A stretch of 64,000 bases of DNA from an uncultured Bacteroidales bacterium (GCA_902774055.1 CACYGX010000006.1:36243-100242), one strand, 5' to 3'; shown: positions 7,077 through 17,653, counted from the stretch's first letter. The notes: generated by a model not told the origin, from the letters alone. Numbers and translations: made by a program.

Positions 7077-9539
7077 TTAGACGGGATCGACGTCGTAGTA
7101 AAGTTTTACGGCCTTCATGCGCGCGTCGGCAGCGAGCATCTGCTCGTAGAGTTGCCGCAGTATGCCTTTGACCTTTGCCATAGAGGCTGCAGTCTCCATC
7201 TTGAGGACGACTTGGCGGATGAACAGATTCTGAACCCGTGCCACAAAGGGTGCCATGGGGCCTAGAACGCGTGTGCCGAACACTTGTCGCAACAGACCGC
7301 TGTAGCGAACGGCGAGTTCGCCCACGGTGGCATCGTCTCGGTGCTTGAGGTAGATGTTGATGACCTTGGTGAACGGGGGATAGCCAAATTGCTGGCGGTC
7401 GGCCAGTTCGTGCTGGTAAAATCCCTCGTAGTCATGGGCCTGGACGAACTTGATGACATCGTGCTCGGGATTGCTGGTTTGGATAATGACTTGGCCCTGC
7501 TTGTGAGCCCTTCCTGCGCGACCCGATACCTGCTCCAGCATGTCAAAGGCGCGCTCGTGGCTGCGGAAGTCGGGGAAATTGATCATCGTGTCGGCATTGA
7601 GGATGCCCACAATGCTCACGGCGTCAAAGTCCAGCCCCTTGGTCACCATCTGAGTGCCCACCAGGATGTTGGTGCGATGGGCCGAGAAGTCGTCAATAAT
7701 GCGGTCATAGCTGTTCTTGCTGCGTGTGGTGTCCAGGTCCATGCGCGAAATCTTCTCGCCGGGGAAAACGGCGTCAATGTCGTCCTCGATGCGCTCGGTG
7801 CCATAGCCAACAATCTCGATGCCAGGCAACTGGCATGCTGGGCACAAGTCGGGCAAGGGGAGGGCATAGCCGCAATAGTGGCACACCAGACTGTGGTTGT
7901 GCTTGTGATAGGTGAGCGAGACATCGCAGTTTTCGCATTTTGGCACCCAGCCACATTCCTTGCAGCGCACCATCGGCGAGTAGCCACGGCGGTTCTGGAA
8001 CAGGATGACCTGCTGTCCGTCGGCCAATGCCTTGCGGCACTCTGTAATGAGTTCATTGCTAAACAAGCCGTTCATCTCGCGGCGTTTGCGGGCTTGGATG
8101 GTGTTGATGACTTTGACATCGGGCATCTTGATGTCGCCATAGCGTGTCATCAGTTTGACCAGGCCATAGCGCCCCTCAAGTGCCAGGTGATAGACTTCGA
8201 GGGCAGGCGTGGCCGAGCCCAGTACCGTTTTGGCACCATGCATCTGAGCTAGCACGAGCGCGGCATTGCGTCCGTTGTAGCGGGGCGCGGGGTCCTGTTG
8301 CTTGTAACTGCTGTCGTGCTCCTCATCAACGATAACAAGCCCCAGGTTGGAGTAGGGCAGGAATACCGAAGAACGAACCCCAATAATCACGCACGGCTCA
8401 CTCGTGTCTAGCAGCTTTTTCCAGATGTCAACACGCTCGTTATCACTGAATTTTGAATGGTAAATCAGCAGCTTGTCGCCGAACACGCGCCTCAGACGTC
8501 GGGTCAACTGGGTGGTCAAAGCAATCTCGGGAACGAGGTAGAGCACCTGCTTGCCCAGTTTCAACGCGTCAGCGATCAAGTGCATATAGACTGATGTCTT
8601 GCCGCTGCTGGTCACTCCGTGCAACAGTGTGATGGCGTGTTCGCGCATCGACTGGTGGATTTCGGTATAGGCGCGTTGTTGTTCGTCGCTCAATGTGGGC
8701 GGTTCCTCCAGCACACTGCCCAGTTCGGCAAAACGGTTGATTTCTTTCTTATAGATTTCAAACATGCCGCGCTTCACCGCCTCGTGAAGGACCGCACCAC
8801 TCACTCCGGCCCGTTTCAGTAGATTTTCCTTGCTCACTTCTTTCACGTCGCCTCCCTGAAGCCATCTCGACATGTCCAGATAGGCCAGCAAGAGGGATTC
8901 TTGCTTAGGTGCACGTTTTAACTGGTCAAAAAACTGGTGCAGTGTTTCCTCATCATTATGGGCGATTGTGAGACGCACACATGCCTCAGTTTTAGGGCGA
9001 TAGTTGTCAATGACCCGCTCGCTCACGTGTAGCGCATCCATGTCTAATAAGTGGCTGACATTTCGCTCTACGGTCTTGAATCCAGTTGCGTGTGCAATTT
9101 CGGCAATCTGAACGCGTCCACGTTGAGCTGTGAAGTCAAGGATGACCCGCTCGCGGTCGGATAGTTGCCCGGGTTCGCTCTCCTCGAAGTCTGGATTGAC
9201 GCTGATGGTGGTCTCGCTCTCGACCTTTAATCCCGAGGGGACTGCCGCCTTATAAACCTCGCCCATCGAGCACAGGTAGTAATCAGCAATCCATTGCCAA
9301 AAATCTAATTGGGGATGCCGCAGGATAGGCTTGCCGTCTAGGGGTCCCAAAATCTCTTTTACATCATATCCCTTGGGTTCCCTGTCATGCAGTGACGTGA
9401 CGATGGCAGTAAAGATTTTTTTACGCCCAAAGGGTACCAAAACACGCATGCCGATGGAGAGCCGCATCCCCTCGGGAACACGGTAAGTATAGGTGCCAGG
9501 AATGGCAAGTGGCAGCAATGTTTCGGCAAATTGTGGCAT
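7077..9539 (-). CDS. priA: primosomal replication-restart helicase PriA
   Basis: An 820-residue DEAH helicase that reloads the replisome at collapsed forks. After an N-terminal DNA-binding domain come Walker A (GVTSSGKTSVYM), the DEEHDSS box, and a zinc-binding insertion with paired cysteines (CKECGW, CENCD, CHYCG, CPACQ), then the helicase C domain with VSGRAGR. All eight zinc-ligand cysteines are present. Length is somewhat above the E. coli protein, as usual in Bacteroidales. It ends 97 bases or so after the preceding intergenic boundary with folD and is probably transcribed alone. Confidence 0.97.
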   Translation of the reverse strand: MPQFAETLLPLAIPGTYTYRVPEGMRLSIGMRVLVPFGRKKIFTAIVTSLHDREPKGYDVKEILGPLDGKPILRHPQLDFWQWIADYYLCSMGEVYKAAVPSGLKVESETTISVNPDFEESEPGQLSDRERVILDFTAQRGRVQIAEIAHATGFKTVERNVSHLLDMDALHVSERVIDNYRPKTEACVRLTIAHNDEETLHQFFDQLKRAPKQESLLLAYLDMSRWLQGGDVKEVSKENLLKRAGVSGAVLHEAVKRGMFEIYKKEINRFAELGSVLEEPPTLSDEQQRAYTEIHQSMREHAITLLHGVTSSGKTSVYMHLIADALKLGKQVLYLVPEIALTTQLTRRLRRVFGDKLLIYHSKFSDNERVDIWKKLLDTSEPCVIIGVRSSVFLPYSNLGLVIVDEEHDSSYKQQDPAPRYNGRNAALVLAQMHGAKTVLGSATPALEVYHLALEGRYGLVKLMTRYGDIKMPDVKVINTIQARKRREMNGLFSNELITECRKALADGQQVILFQNRRGYSPMVRCKECGWVPKCENCDVSLTYHKHNHSLVCHYCGYALPLPDLCPACQLPGIEIVGYGTERIEDDIDAVFPGEKISRMDLDTTRSKNSYDRIIDDFSAHRTNILVGTQMVTKGLDFDAVSIVGILNADTMINFPDFRSHERAFDMLEQVSGRAGRAHKQGQVIIQTSNPEHDVIKFVQAHDYEGFYQHELADRQQFGYPPFTKVINIYLKHRDDATVGELAVRYSGLLRQVFGTRVLGPMAPFVARVQNLFIRQVVLKMETAASMAKVKGILRQLYEQMLAADARMKAVKLYYDVDPV

Positions 9540-9672
9540 TTCTAAAATTTCTTATCTTAAAATATTGATATTAATCAAATTAAACACTATTTTTTATAGT
9601 AATGCTATAGAAAAATAAATTTTTTAAATAATTACTTTAATTAAATGTGTTCAAATAATTGATTATAAATCA

Positions 9673-10854
9673 CTATTGATTTAAATACTGTTGATAAATT
9701 TGATTTTCCTTTTGGGCGGTGGCAACCCAGCTTACTTCGGGGGGTAATTCCTGCTTGATTCCTCCTTGAAGCAACTGCACGGCACGGTCAGTAAAGCGGT
9801 CAACAAAGTTGTCGCCTAGGTCGATCGCATTCTCGCGCCCCACGGCTTCGGCAGTGCCTATCACATTGGTGGCAACTACATGAGCGCCACAGGATAAGGC
9901 CTCGATGACAACCAGGGGCAAGCCTTCTAGGCTGCTGGGCAAAACCAGGAGATCTACACAGTTGAGCAGGTCGGGTATTTCATCGGGCGGCACCTTGCCG
10001 GTGAAGTGGCACGGGACGCCTTTTTCGGCCATTAATCGACGGGTTTCTTCAAGTTGTATTCCGTCACCTATTGCCCAGAATGTCAATTTCTTGCCGTACT
10101 TCTCTTCAATCTTTTGATAAATATCTGGAAGAAGGGTCACGTTCTTTACGGGCTCAAATCGGCCCACAAAGGCAACGACTTTTTTGTCGTCGTCGTTCAG
10201 GCCATATTTCTTGCGCAGCGAGGAGCGTTTCTCGTCACTATAGCGCTGGAATTGCTCGCTTGCGCCATTCAGCAGAATCTCGGCGGGGAAGCCGTTAGTG
10301 AGTTCGGCATGGGCTTTATCAAGCAGACCTTGACTGACAAAGAAATTGCAGGTAGGGCTGTGCAATAGCTTGATGGTTAGCTCCTTAATCATCGGGTCGC
10401 GAGGTGGGTCAGTATAGATGCTTGCTCCGTGCCATGTGATGAAACTGGGGATGTGCAGTTTCTTGCCGGCGAATACTGCAGCATGGCCCATGATGCGATC
10501 ATGAGCGCTGACCAAATCGTGGCCGCGCATCTCCCATCCCAGGCGGTGCAGGCGTCGCATCAGAGCGCGAGGCGGCTTGTGGAACAGGCGGTGCATCAAT
10601 GCGTCGGTCCATCGGCGGCGGAACCACGTGACGTGTATTTTCACGCCGTCGGCAATGATTTCGTCAGGGCGGGCGTCGATTTTCTTGCTGTGACGAAGGC
10701 GGCGCATCAGCCAGCCGTCATACACCTGGAACATATACACATCAATCTTGTAATCAGCGACTTGCTGCAAATGCTTCACGCGGTTGACGACCGCATTGAA
10801 CACGCCTAGACGCCGATTGATATCTCCTTCAAAAAGTACCGCAATCTGTTTCAT
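9673..10854 (-). CDS. glycosyltransferase family 4 protein
   Basis: This 393-residue protein has a GT-B fold. The C-terminal half carries the GT4 nucleotide-sugar site: VAFVGRFEPVKN, the FWAIGDG strand, PSSLEGLPLVVIEAL and a following GTAEAVG. The N-terminal acceptor half is divergent. It probably transfers a hexose in capsule, O-antigen or glycolipid synthesis, but no companion sugar genes are nearby, so the acceptor is unknown. No signal peptide is visible, fitting a cytosolic or peripheral membrane enzyme. It has its own promoter upstream and an AT-rich gap to priA downstream. Confidence 0.88.
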   Translation of the reverse strand: MKQIAVLFEGDINRRLGVFNAVVNRVKHLQQVADYKIDVYMFQVYDGWLMRRLRHSKKIDARPDEIIADGVKIHVTWFRRRWTDALMHRLFHKPPRALMRRLHRLGWEMRGHDLVSAHDRIMGHAAVFAGKKLHIPSFITWHGASIYTDPPRDPMIKELTIKLLHSPTCNFFVSQGLLDKAHAELTNGFPAEILLNGASEQFQRYSDEKRSSLRKKYGLNDDDKKVVAFVGRFEPVKNVTLLPDIYQKIEEKYGKKLTFWAIGDGIQLEETRRLMAEKGVPCHFTGKVPPDEIPDLLNCVDLLVLPSSLEGLPLVVIEALSCGAHVVATNVIGTAEAVGRENAIDLGDNFVDRFTDRAVQLLQGGIKQELPPEVSWVATAQKENQIYQQYLNQ

Positions 10855-10886
10855 AGCTTGGAGGATTATTGTTGTGATTAATCAAG

Positions 10887-10917
10887 CAAATTTACAAATA
10901 AATCGGCACGCGTGCAA
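10887..10917 (-). promoter_or_regulatory. promoter of the GT4 gene
   Basis: TAAATTTG on the minus strand (plus 10887-10894) with TTG at 10915-10917, a 20-base spacer. Confidence 0.6.
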
Positions 10918-10988
10918 TCCTATGGGCTAAATTTCATCACAAATAGACACAAAAAGAGGCCAAACATATCGTTTGCCCTCCTGTCTAG

Positions 10989-11060
10989 TAGCGGGAGCCA
11001 GACTCGAACTGACGACCTTTGGGTTATGAGCCCAACGAGCTGCCACTGCTCCATCCCGCA
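10989..11060 (-). tRNA. initiator tRNA-fMet (CAT)
   Basis: A 72-base cloverleaf reads on the minus strand. The anticodon loop is CTCATAA and the stem ends in three consecutive G:C pairs (GGG/CCC), the mark of initiator tRNA. The acceptor ends are T and T at positions 1 and 72, giving the unpaired 1:72 that distinguishes formylated initiators. The T-arm loop is TTCGAGT. CCA is not encoded. Confidence 0.93.
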
Positions 11061-11178
11061 ATTTGCGACTGCAAAGGTAATGCTTTTTCGTCACCTGTCA
11101 AGTGGTTTGTAGCGAAAATATGTGTTATTTAACATATTTTTACTGAAAATGGTAGTGTTTTTGAGCGTTTAGGGTGGT

Positions 11179-11215
11179 AAAAAACCGCGCGACTCGACAA
11201 TTTCGGGTCGCGCGG
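11179..11215 (-). terminator. terminator of the fumarase gene
   Basis: A 13-bp stem (11185-11197 with 11203-11215, one wobble) is followed on the minus strand by six T residues (A run at 11179-11184), directly after the fumarase stop. Confidence 0.88.
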
Positions 11216-11247
11216 TGGTGTTTTAGTGGAGGGAATTAGGTGTTGTC

Positions 11248-12873
11248 TTAAAGGCCGATTTTCTTGAAGAAGTCGTTACCCTTGTTGTCCACGAGGATGA
11301 AGGCGGGGAAGTCAACGACGCGGATTTTCCACACGGCTTCCATGCCCAGCTCGGGATACTCTACACACTCAATGCTCTTGATGCTCTCCTGGGACAGGAT
11401 GGCAGCGGGACCGCCGATGCTTCCCAGGTAGAAACCGCCGTGTTTCTTGCAAGCGTCGGTAACTTCCTGACTGCGATTACCTTTAGCAATCATCACCATG
11501 CTGCCGCCCAGGCTCTGGAACAAGTCAACATAGGGATCCATTCGGTTAGCGGTAGTCGGGCCCATCGAGCCGCAGGGCATGCCTTTGGGCGTCTTGGCGG
11601 GACCAGCATACAGTACGGGGTGATCCTTGATGTACTGGGGAATGCCCTCACCACGGTCGTAGCGCTCTTTCCACTTGGAGTGAGCAATGTCGCGGCCAAC
11701 GATGATGGTGCCGCTCAACGACACGCGGGTCGATACGGGATACTTGTCGAGGATGGCAAGCGTTTCGCTCATGGGACGGTCCAGGTCAATCTTGATGCCG
11801 TCGCCCTCTCCAGCTTGGCGTAACTCCTCAGGAATCAGTTCGGTAGGCTTGTCATCAAGCTTCTCGATCCACACGCCGTCAGCATTGATTTTGGCCTTGA
11901 TGTTGCGGTCCGCACTGCAGCTAACGCCCAATCCGATGGGGCAAGATGCGCCATGGCGCGGCAGGCGAACGATGCGTACGTCGTGAGCCATGTATTTGCC
12001 GCCAAACTGGGCGCCAAGGCCGATCTTATAGGCCTCTTCGAGCACTTGTTTCTCGAGTTCGATGTCGCGGAAGGCGCGACCCGTCTCGTCGCCCGTGGTG
12101 GGCAGGTTGTCGTAGTAGTGGGTGGAAGCCAACTTGACGGTCAGCAGGTTCTTCTCGGCACTGGTGCCGCCAATGACGAAGGCGATGTGATAGGGCGGGC
12201 AAGCTGCCGTGCCCAGGGTGCGCATCTTATCAACCAAGAAGGGAACCAGCGTGCCGGGATTGAGCACAGCCTTGGTCATCTGGTACAGGTAGGTCTTGTT
12301 GGCGCTGCCGCCACCCTTGGTGACACACAGGAAGTGGTATTCCATGCCCTCGGCACATTCCAGGTCAATCTGGGCAGGCAGGTTGCAACGGGTGTTTACC
12401 TCCTCGTACATGCTCAACGGAGCGTTCTGGGAGTAACGCAGGTTCTCCTGGGTGTAGGTGTTGTACACGCCACGGGCAAGAGCTTCCTCGTCACAGAATC
12501 CGGTCCATACCTGCTGGCCTTTTTCGCCGTGGATGATGGCCGTGCCAGTATCTTGGCACAGAGGCAGTTGGCCCTTGGCTGCCACTTCGGCATTGCGCAA
12601 GAAGGTAAGTGCCACATACTTGTCGTTGTCGCTGGCCTCAGGGTCACGCAGGATTTTGGCCACCTGCTCGTTGTGAGAGCGGCGCAACAGGAAGTTCACG
12701 TCGCGGAAAGCCTGTTGGGCCAGCATTGTCAGCGCTTCGGGCTCGATTTTCAAGATGGGTTTACCCTCAAACTCTCCCACCGACACATAGTCGCTGGTGA
12801 GTTTGTAGTATTCAGTGTCGTCTTTGCCCAACTGAAACATGGGCGCATAGCGGAATTCAGGGTTGTTTGCCAT
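11248..12873 (-). CDS. fumarate hydratase, class I (iron-sulfur)
   Basis: This 541-residue enzyme interconverts fumarate and malate in the reductive branch of the TCA cycle, central to succinate production in anaerobic Bacteroidales. It is the long single-chain class I form. CQDTGTA near residue 100, the KGGGSANKT segment and the C-terminal [10 protein letters not shown] and GSIGGPAA motifs are present; three cysteines should hold the oxygen-labile 4Fe-4S cluster. It starts at ATG 12873 with a clear promoter about 45 bases upstream and ends in a strong terminator, so it is monocistronic. Confidence 0.95.
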   Translation of the reverse strand: MANNPEFRYAPMFQLGKDDTEYYKLTSDYVSVGEFEGKPILKIEPEALTMLAQQAFRDVNFLLRRSHNEQVAKILRDPEASDNDKYVALTFLRNAEVAAKGQLPLCQDTGTAIIHGEKGQQVWTGFCDEEALARGVYNTYTQENLRYSQNAPLSMYEEVNTRCNLPAQIDLECAEGMEYHFLCVTKGGGSANKTYLYQMTKAVLNPGTLVPFLVDKMRTLGTAACPPYHIAFVIGGTSAEKNLLTVKLASTHYYDNLPTTGDETGRAFRDIELEKQVLEEAYKIGLGAQFGGKYMAHDVRIVRLPRHGASCPIGLGVSCSADRNIKAKINADGVWIEKLDDKPTELIPEELRQAGEGDGIKIDLDRPMSETLAILDKYPVSTRVSLSGTIIVGRDIAHSKWKERYDRGEGIPQYIKDHPVLYAGPAKTPKGMPCGSMGPTTANRMDPYVDLFQSLGGSMVMIAKGNRSQEVTDACKKHGGFYLGSIGGPAAILSQESIKSIECVEYPELGMEAVWKIRVVDFPAFILVDNKGNDFFKKIGL

Positions 12874-12918
12874 AATTTGAGATAAAAGTTATTCTGTTAA
12901 TAGTTGATTTAGTTGCTG

Positions 12919-12949
12919 CAAAGGTAACCATATTTCTTCAGAAAAACAA
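12919..12949 (-). promoter_or_regulatory. promoter of the fumarase gene
   Basis: TACCTTTG on the minus strand (plus 12919-12926) with TTG at 12947-12949 and a 20-base spacer. Confidence 0.7.
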
Positions 12950-13138
12950 AGGTAACGATATAGGAGTTGACCCTGAAAGTTTTTTAATGCGAATTTCACT
13001 AAATAAGCGAATTTCACGAAAAAATATTAAAAATTCGCGTTAAAATGGTCTAATTCGTGTAATTAGCATTAGCCCCGCAGGGTTTTGGGCCAACAGCTAT
13101 ATCATTGCAAAAACAAAACCACAGGCGGCGGTAGTTGT

Positions 13139-13819
13139 TCACGACTCAGAAACGTTTTCAAATCCAAGTCGCTTGAAGTCGTCGGGCAGGGGAGCCGTGA
13201 TGTCGATTTCCTGGCCGCTGACGGGGTGGGTGAAGCGGATGCGGTGGGCCTGCAAGGAGATGCCGCCGTCGGGGTTGCTCCTCGGGGCGCCATACTTGAG
13301 GTCGCCCTTGATGGGGCAGCCGATGGCCGATAACTGGGCGCGTATCTGGTGCTTACGACCCGTGATGAGGTCCACCTCGAGCAGCCAGTAGCGCTGGCTG
13401 ACGGCGATAACGCGGTAGTGGAGCACTGCCTTCTGGTGGCCCTCACGAGGCACGATGCTCACGCGGGTCTTGTTGTTCTGCTCCACGCTCTTGAGGTAGT
13501 GGGTGAGTGTCGCCTCGGCCTCCGGTGGCTGGTTGCCGACCACGGCCCAATAGGTCTTGTGCACCTCGCCCTTGCGGAAGAGTTCGTTCATTCTGGACAG
13601 CCCCTTGCTGGTCTTGGCCATAACCACCAGCCCGCAGGTGGGACGGTCGATGCGGTGTGTCACACCCAGGAAGACGTTGCCGGGTTTGTTGTATTTCTCC
13701 TTGATCCAGGCCTTCACCGAGTCGATGAGCGTCGGGTCGCCCGTTCGGTCGCCCTGCACGAGTTCTCCCGCACTCTTGTTGACGATGATGAGGTGGTTGT
13801 CGTCATATACGATTTCCAT
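13139..13819 (-). CDS. RluA-family pseudouridine synthase
   Basis: At 226 residues this is the short single-domain form without an S4 domain. The catalytic motif is HRIDRPTCGLVVMAKT with the active aspartate in HRID, followed by the KTYWAVV strand and the LITGRKHQIRAQL motif. It isomerises uridine in rRNA or tRNA; which site cannot be told. The gene is alone, with a TAATTTTG promoter element 27 bases above its ATG. Confidence 0.93.
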   Translation of the reverse strand: MEIVYDDNHLIIVNKSAGELVQGDRTGDPTLIDSVKAWIKEKYNKPGNVFLGVTHRIDRPTCGLVVMAKTSKGLSRMNELFRKGEVHKTYWAVVGNQPPEAEATLTHYLKSVEQNNKTRVSIVPREGHQKAVLHYRVIAVSQRYWLLEVDLITGRKHQIRAQLSAIGCPIKGDLKYGAPRSNPDGGISLQAHRIRFTHPVSGQEIDITAPLPDDFKRLGFENVSES

Positions 13820-13845
13820 AACAATCTCGAGATATAGTGGTAGTG

Positions 13846-13853
13846 CAAAATTA
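13846..13853 (-). promoter_or_regulatory. -7 element of the pseudouridine synthase promoter
   Basis: TAATTTTG on the minus strand 27 bases upstream of the ATG. Confidence 0.5.
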
Positions 13854-14076
13854 CTTATTTTCTCCCGAATAAAACCTTAAGAATTGCAAAAACTGCACTA
13901 GCCGTGTGGGTAAACAACTGAAATATAGGTTTATAAAAAGTTGTTAAGCGGTCATTCCAGGGTTAAAACTTCATAATTGTCTGTTTTTTAGTCTATTGGG
14001 ATTTGAGTTTAAAATAAAATGAGAAAAAACGTGAAAAAAGTACATCAAATACCTACATTATATTAAAAAAAATCAT

Positions 14077-14084
14077 TATCTTTG
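14077..14084 (+). promoter_or_regulatory. -7 element of the SusC operon promoter
   Basis: TATCTTTG, the only consensus -7 element between the pseudouridine synthase and susC. It implies a leader of about 210 bases. Confidence 0.6.
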
Positions 14085-14296
14085 CAGGCCTATCCTTTTA
14101 TGATGTGGTGTTAAGAAACGAAAAGACCTTAGACGATCCCTTGTTCGTATAGAATGGAAACGGGTAAATAATGCTGGTATCTAAGTCTTTTATGTGAATA
14201 GATTTGATTAAGTTTTGAGGCCGTGCATGTGAAAAGGATTGGTGATTAACAGTAAACTTATAAAACATTAATAATTAATCAATTAAACTAAAATTT
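14085..14296 (+). promoter_or_regulatory. long structured 5' leader of the SusC operon
   Basis: About 210 transcribed but untranslated bases. Complementary segments at 14121-14133 and 14180-14191 (AAAAGAC-TTAGA with TCTAAGTCTTTT, one bulged C) can enclose a domain of about 46 bases that contains further pairing. The last 40 bases are AT-rich and unstructured, as expected for a ribosome landing site in this phylum. No known riboswitch class was recognised. Confidence 0.4.
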
Positions 14297-17200
14297 ATGA
14301 GTCTTAAACATTTACTCTTGTTCCTTGTCATGGCACTTGCCACGCTTGGTGTTTCGGCCCAGGTGAGCGGTACGGTGTTAGATGAGAACAACGAACCCGT
14401 TATCGGTGCTTCGGTCGTTCAGCAGAGCAATCCCAAGAACGGCGTTGCAACCGATTTCGATGGTCATTTTACCTTGAATGTGCCAGCAGGCACTAAGATT
14501 AAAGTCACCTATGTGGGCTACGAGGATGCAATCGTTGCCGGTAAGTCTGGAATGACGATTGTCATGAAGCCCAAGGGTGAAATGCTTAACGAGGTCGTTG
14601 TCACCGGTTACCAGAAGGTGGACAAACGACTCTTTACTGGTGCTACCCAGAGCGTCGATGCCGAGAAGACAAAACTCTCGGGTGTTGCCGACGTCAGCCG
14701 TGGTCTTGAAGGCCGCGTGTCGGGTGTGCAGGTTCAGAACGTGTCCGGTACCTTCGGTACAGCGCCCAAGATCCGCGTGCGCGGTGCTACCTCTATCTAT
14801 GGTAGCTCCAAGCCCCTCTGGGTTGTGGACGGTGTGATTCTGGAGGACAACGTGGACATTAGTGCTGACGACCTCTCGTCGGGTGACGCTACCACGCTGA
14901 TCGCCTCGGCCGTTGCCGGTCTTAACGCCGACGATATCGAGAGCTTCCAGATCCTGAAGGACGGTTCCGCTACCTCGATCTATGGTGCCAAGGCTAACGC
15001 TGGTGTGATCGTTATCACCACCAAGACTGGTCGCAAGGGTGCAACCTCCATCAACTACACGGGTGAGTTCACCTACCGCCTGAAGCCCAACTATCGCGAC
15101 TTCAACATCTGCAACTCTCAGGAGCAGATGAGTATTCTTCGCGAGATGGAGCAGAAGGGCTGGCTCGAGTATGCCAACCTGGTGAACAGCACCACCTCGG
15201 GTGTTTATGGCCAGATGTACAATTTGATGGACTCTTACAATCCTGAGACCGGCCAATTCGGTCTGCCCAACACTCAGAATGCCCGCAATCAGTATCTGCG
15301 TCAGGCTGAGATGCGTAACACCGACTGGTTCGACCTGTTGTTCAACCACAACGTGATGCAGAACCACGCCGTGAGCATCTCGGGTGGTACCGACAAGGGC
15401 TCGTTCTACACCTCGGCATCGGTAATGACCGACCCGGGATGGTACAAGAGCAGCCGCGTTGAGCGTTACACCTTTAATGCTAATGCTATCTACAACATCA
15501 CTGACAAGATCAAAATCAAGATTCTGAACAGCAACAGCTACCGTGACCAGAAGGCTCCCGGTACCCTGAGCCAGAATGTGGACGTCGTTTACGGTGAAGT
15601 AAGGCGTGACTTCGATATCAACCCCTACAGCTTTGCCCTGAACACTGCACGTACCCTTGACCCCGATATGCGTTATGTGCGCAACTACACCACCTTTAAT
15701 ATTTTTGATGAGTTGCAGTCCAACTTCATCAATGTGGACGTTACCGACCTGAAGTTCCAGGGCGAGTTGAGCATTAAGCCCATCCTCAAGCAGGACCAGA
15801 GCCTTGAGTTCAACTTGCTGGGTTCGATGCGTTCGGTGAACTCTGAGCAGAACCACTACGTTCTCGAGAACAGTAACCAGGCCAACGCATACCGTGCCGG
15901 TATCATTCCCGAGAATGCGCTTATCCGTTCGTCCAACTCCTACCTCTACACTGATATCGACGTGCCCAACGCACTGCCCGAGAGTGTTATGAAGGAGGGT
16001 GGTATGCTGTTCTTCTCCAAGAATAGCCTGAAGACCTTTGACTTCCGTGTCACTGGTCAGTACATGAAGGACTTCAACAATGGCAAGCACCTCTTGAACC
16101 TCTATGCAGGTATGGAGGCTAGCCGCGTTGACCGTTTCTATCAGTCTGCCGACTTCTGGGGCGTTGTTTATGACAACGGTAACCTGGCTTCGCTGAACTA
16201 CAAGCTCTTCAAGCAGATGCAGGAAGAGAACGGTTCCTACTACAGCCTGGGTAACACCAAGCGCCGCAACATGGCTTACTTCGCTAATGCCAACTATGCG
16301 TTGCTGGGTCGTTACATTATTAATGGTACCATCCGCTATGAGGGTTCTAACCTCATGGGTATGACCAACCAGAGCCGCTGGCTCCCCACCTGGAACGTAT
16401 CGGCTGCATGGAACATCTATGACGAGCCGTTCTTCCAGAACACTGCCCTGTTCCAGAAGGGTACCCTCTCCTATGCTAAGCTGCGTGTGAGCTACTCACT
16501 GACTGGTGAGAGTGGTCCTTCGGGATATGCTAATGCCGAGGCTCTCTATTATCCCATTCGCCCCTGGCGTCAAGAGATTGAAGCTGTGGAGACGGGTCTC
16601 TACATGGCAGGTCTGGGTAACAGCGAGCTCACCTATGAGAAGAAGCACGAGTTCGACCTCGGTGTTGACCTCGGTTTCCTCTACAACCGCATCAACCTCG
16701 TGTTTGACTGGTACTTCCGTAACAACTTCGACCTGATCGGTCTTATCCGCACCCAGGGTATCGGTGGTGTCACCACTAAGTATGGTAACGTGGCCGAGAT
16801 GAAGTCACATGGTGTTGAGTTCACCATTTCGTCACGCAACATCGAGCCCCGCAGCGCTGGTGGCTTCGGTTGGAACACCGACTTGACCTTCTCCTATGCT
16901 GTGACCGAGATCAGCAAGCTGCAGTCACGTTCACGCGTCATCGACCTCGTGCGTGGTAGCGGTTTCCCCTTGGAGGGCTATCCCCACCGTGCTATCTTCT
17001 CGATTCCTTACGAGGGTCTTGACAGCCATGGTCTGCCCTTGGTAAGAGATGAGCACGGCAATGTATCGAACATTGGTGTAAACTTCCAGGAGTATGAAAA
17101 GTTGGGCTTCCTCAAGTATGAGGGTCCCGTTGATCCCACCATCACCGGTGGTTTCGGCAACACCTTCGACTTCAAGGGCTTCCACCTGAATGTCTTCATG

Positions 17201-17653
17201 ACCTACGCCTTCGGTAACAAGCTGCGCCTTGACCCCGTCTTCTCAGCTAGCTATAGCGACCTGACCTCCTTCACCAAGGACTTCAAGAACCGTTGGGTTC
17301 TCCCCGGTGACGAGATGTTGGAGGGTGTAATGCCTGCTATTGCTTCACGTCGTCAGGTTTACGCTAACACCGAGCTGGGTATGGCATACAATGCCTATAA
17401 CTACAGTACCGCACGTGTGGCTAATGGTGGTTTCATCCGTCTGAAAGAGATTTCTCTGACCTATGACATCCCCCGCACGCTCATTTCTCACTTGCGTCTC
17501 AGCACCGCTTCGGTTAAGCTTGCTGCCACTAACATCTGCCTGCTCTATGCCGACAAGAAGCTCAATGGCCAGGATCCCGAGTTCTTCAACAGCGGTGGTG
17601 TGGCTTCGCCCAACCCCAAGCAGCTCACTCTGACTGTTCGTCTGGGTATGTAA
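14297..17653 (+). CDS. SusC/RagA-family TonB-dependent outer-membrane transporter
   Basis: An 1118-residue outer-membrane barrel that imports oligomers with its SusD partner. Signal peptide residues 1-22 (cleaved after VSA); carboxypeptidase-D-like domain about 23-95 (GTVLDENNEPVIGASV, DGHFTL, VTYVGYED); TonB box region VVTGYQKVDK; plug with GLEGRVSGVQV, IRVRGATSI and LWVVDGV; then the barrel, ending in the aromatic-poor LTLTVRLGM strand. First gene of an operon with SusD 42 bases downstream. No sigma/anti-sigma or hybrid two-component regulator adjoins it. Confidence 0.97.
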   Translation: MSLKHLLLFLVMALATLGVSAQVSGTVLDENNEPVIGASVVQQSNPKNGVATDFDGHFTLNVPAGTKIKVTYVGYEDAIVAGKSGMTIVMKPKGEMLNEVVVTGYQKVDKRLFTGATQSVDAEKTKLSGVADVSRGLEGRVSGVQVQNVSGTFGTAPKIRVRGATSIYGSSKPLWVVDGVILEDNVDISADDLSSGDATTLIASAVAGLNADDIESFQILKDGSATSIYGAKANAGVIVITTKTGRKGATSINYTGEFTYRLKPNYRDFNICNSQEQMSILREMEQKGWLEYANLVNSTTSGVYGQMYNLMDSYNPETGQFGLPNTQNARNQYLRQAEMRNTDWFDLLFNHNVMQNHAVSISGGTDKGSFYTSASVMTDPGWYKSSRVERYTFNANAIYNITDKIKIKILNSNSYRDQKAPGTLSQNVDVVYGEVRRDFDINPYSFALNTARTLDPDMRYVRNYTTFNIFDELQSNFINVDVTDLKFQGELSIKPILKQDQSLEFNLLGSMRSVNSEQNHYVLENSNQANAYRAGIIPENALIRSSNSYLYTDIDVPNALPESVMKEGGMLFFSKNSLKTFDFRVTGQYMKDFNNGKHLLNLYAGMEASRVDRFYQSADFWGVVYDNGNLASLNYKLFKQMQEENGSYYSLGNTKRRNMAYFANANYALLGRYIINGTIRYEGSNLMGMTNQSRWLPTWNVSAAWNIYDEPFFQNTALFQKGTLSYAKLRVSYSLTGESGPSGYANAEALYYPIRPWRQEIEAVETGLYMAGLGNSELTYEKKHEFDLGVDLGFLYNRINLVFDWYFRNNFDLIGLIRTQGIGGVTTKYGNVAEMKSHGVEFTISSRNIEPRSAGGFGWNTDLTFSYAVTEISKLQSRSRVIDLVRGSGFPLEGYPHRAIFSIPYEGLDSHGLPLVRDEHGNVSNIGVNFQEYEKLGFLKYEGPVDPTITGGFGNTFDFKGFHLNVFMTYAFGNKLRLDPVFSASYSDLTSFTKDFKNRWVLPGDEMLEGVMPAIASRRQVYANTELGMAYNAYNYSTARVANGGFIRLKEISLTYDIPRTLISHLRLSTASVKLAATNICLLYADKKLNGQDPEFFNSGGVASPNPKQLTLTVRLGM

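Noticed and set aside
12985-13035. Short GCGAATTTCAC direct repeats near the fumarase leader
   Set aside because: Only two short AT-rich copies upstream of the fumarase promoter, without dyad or conserved position relative to a gene.
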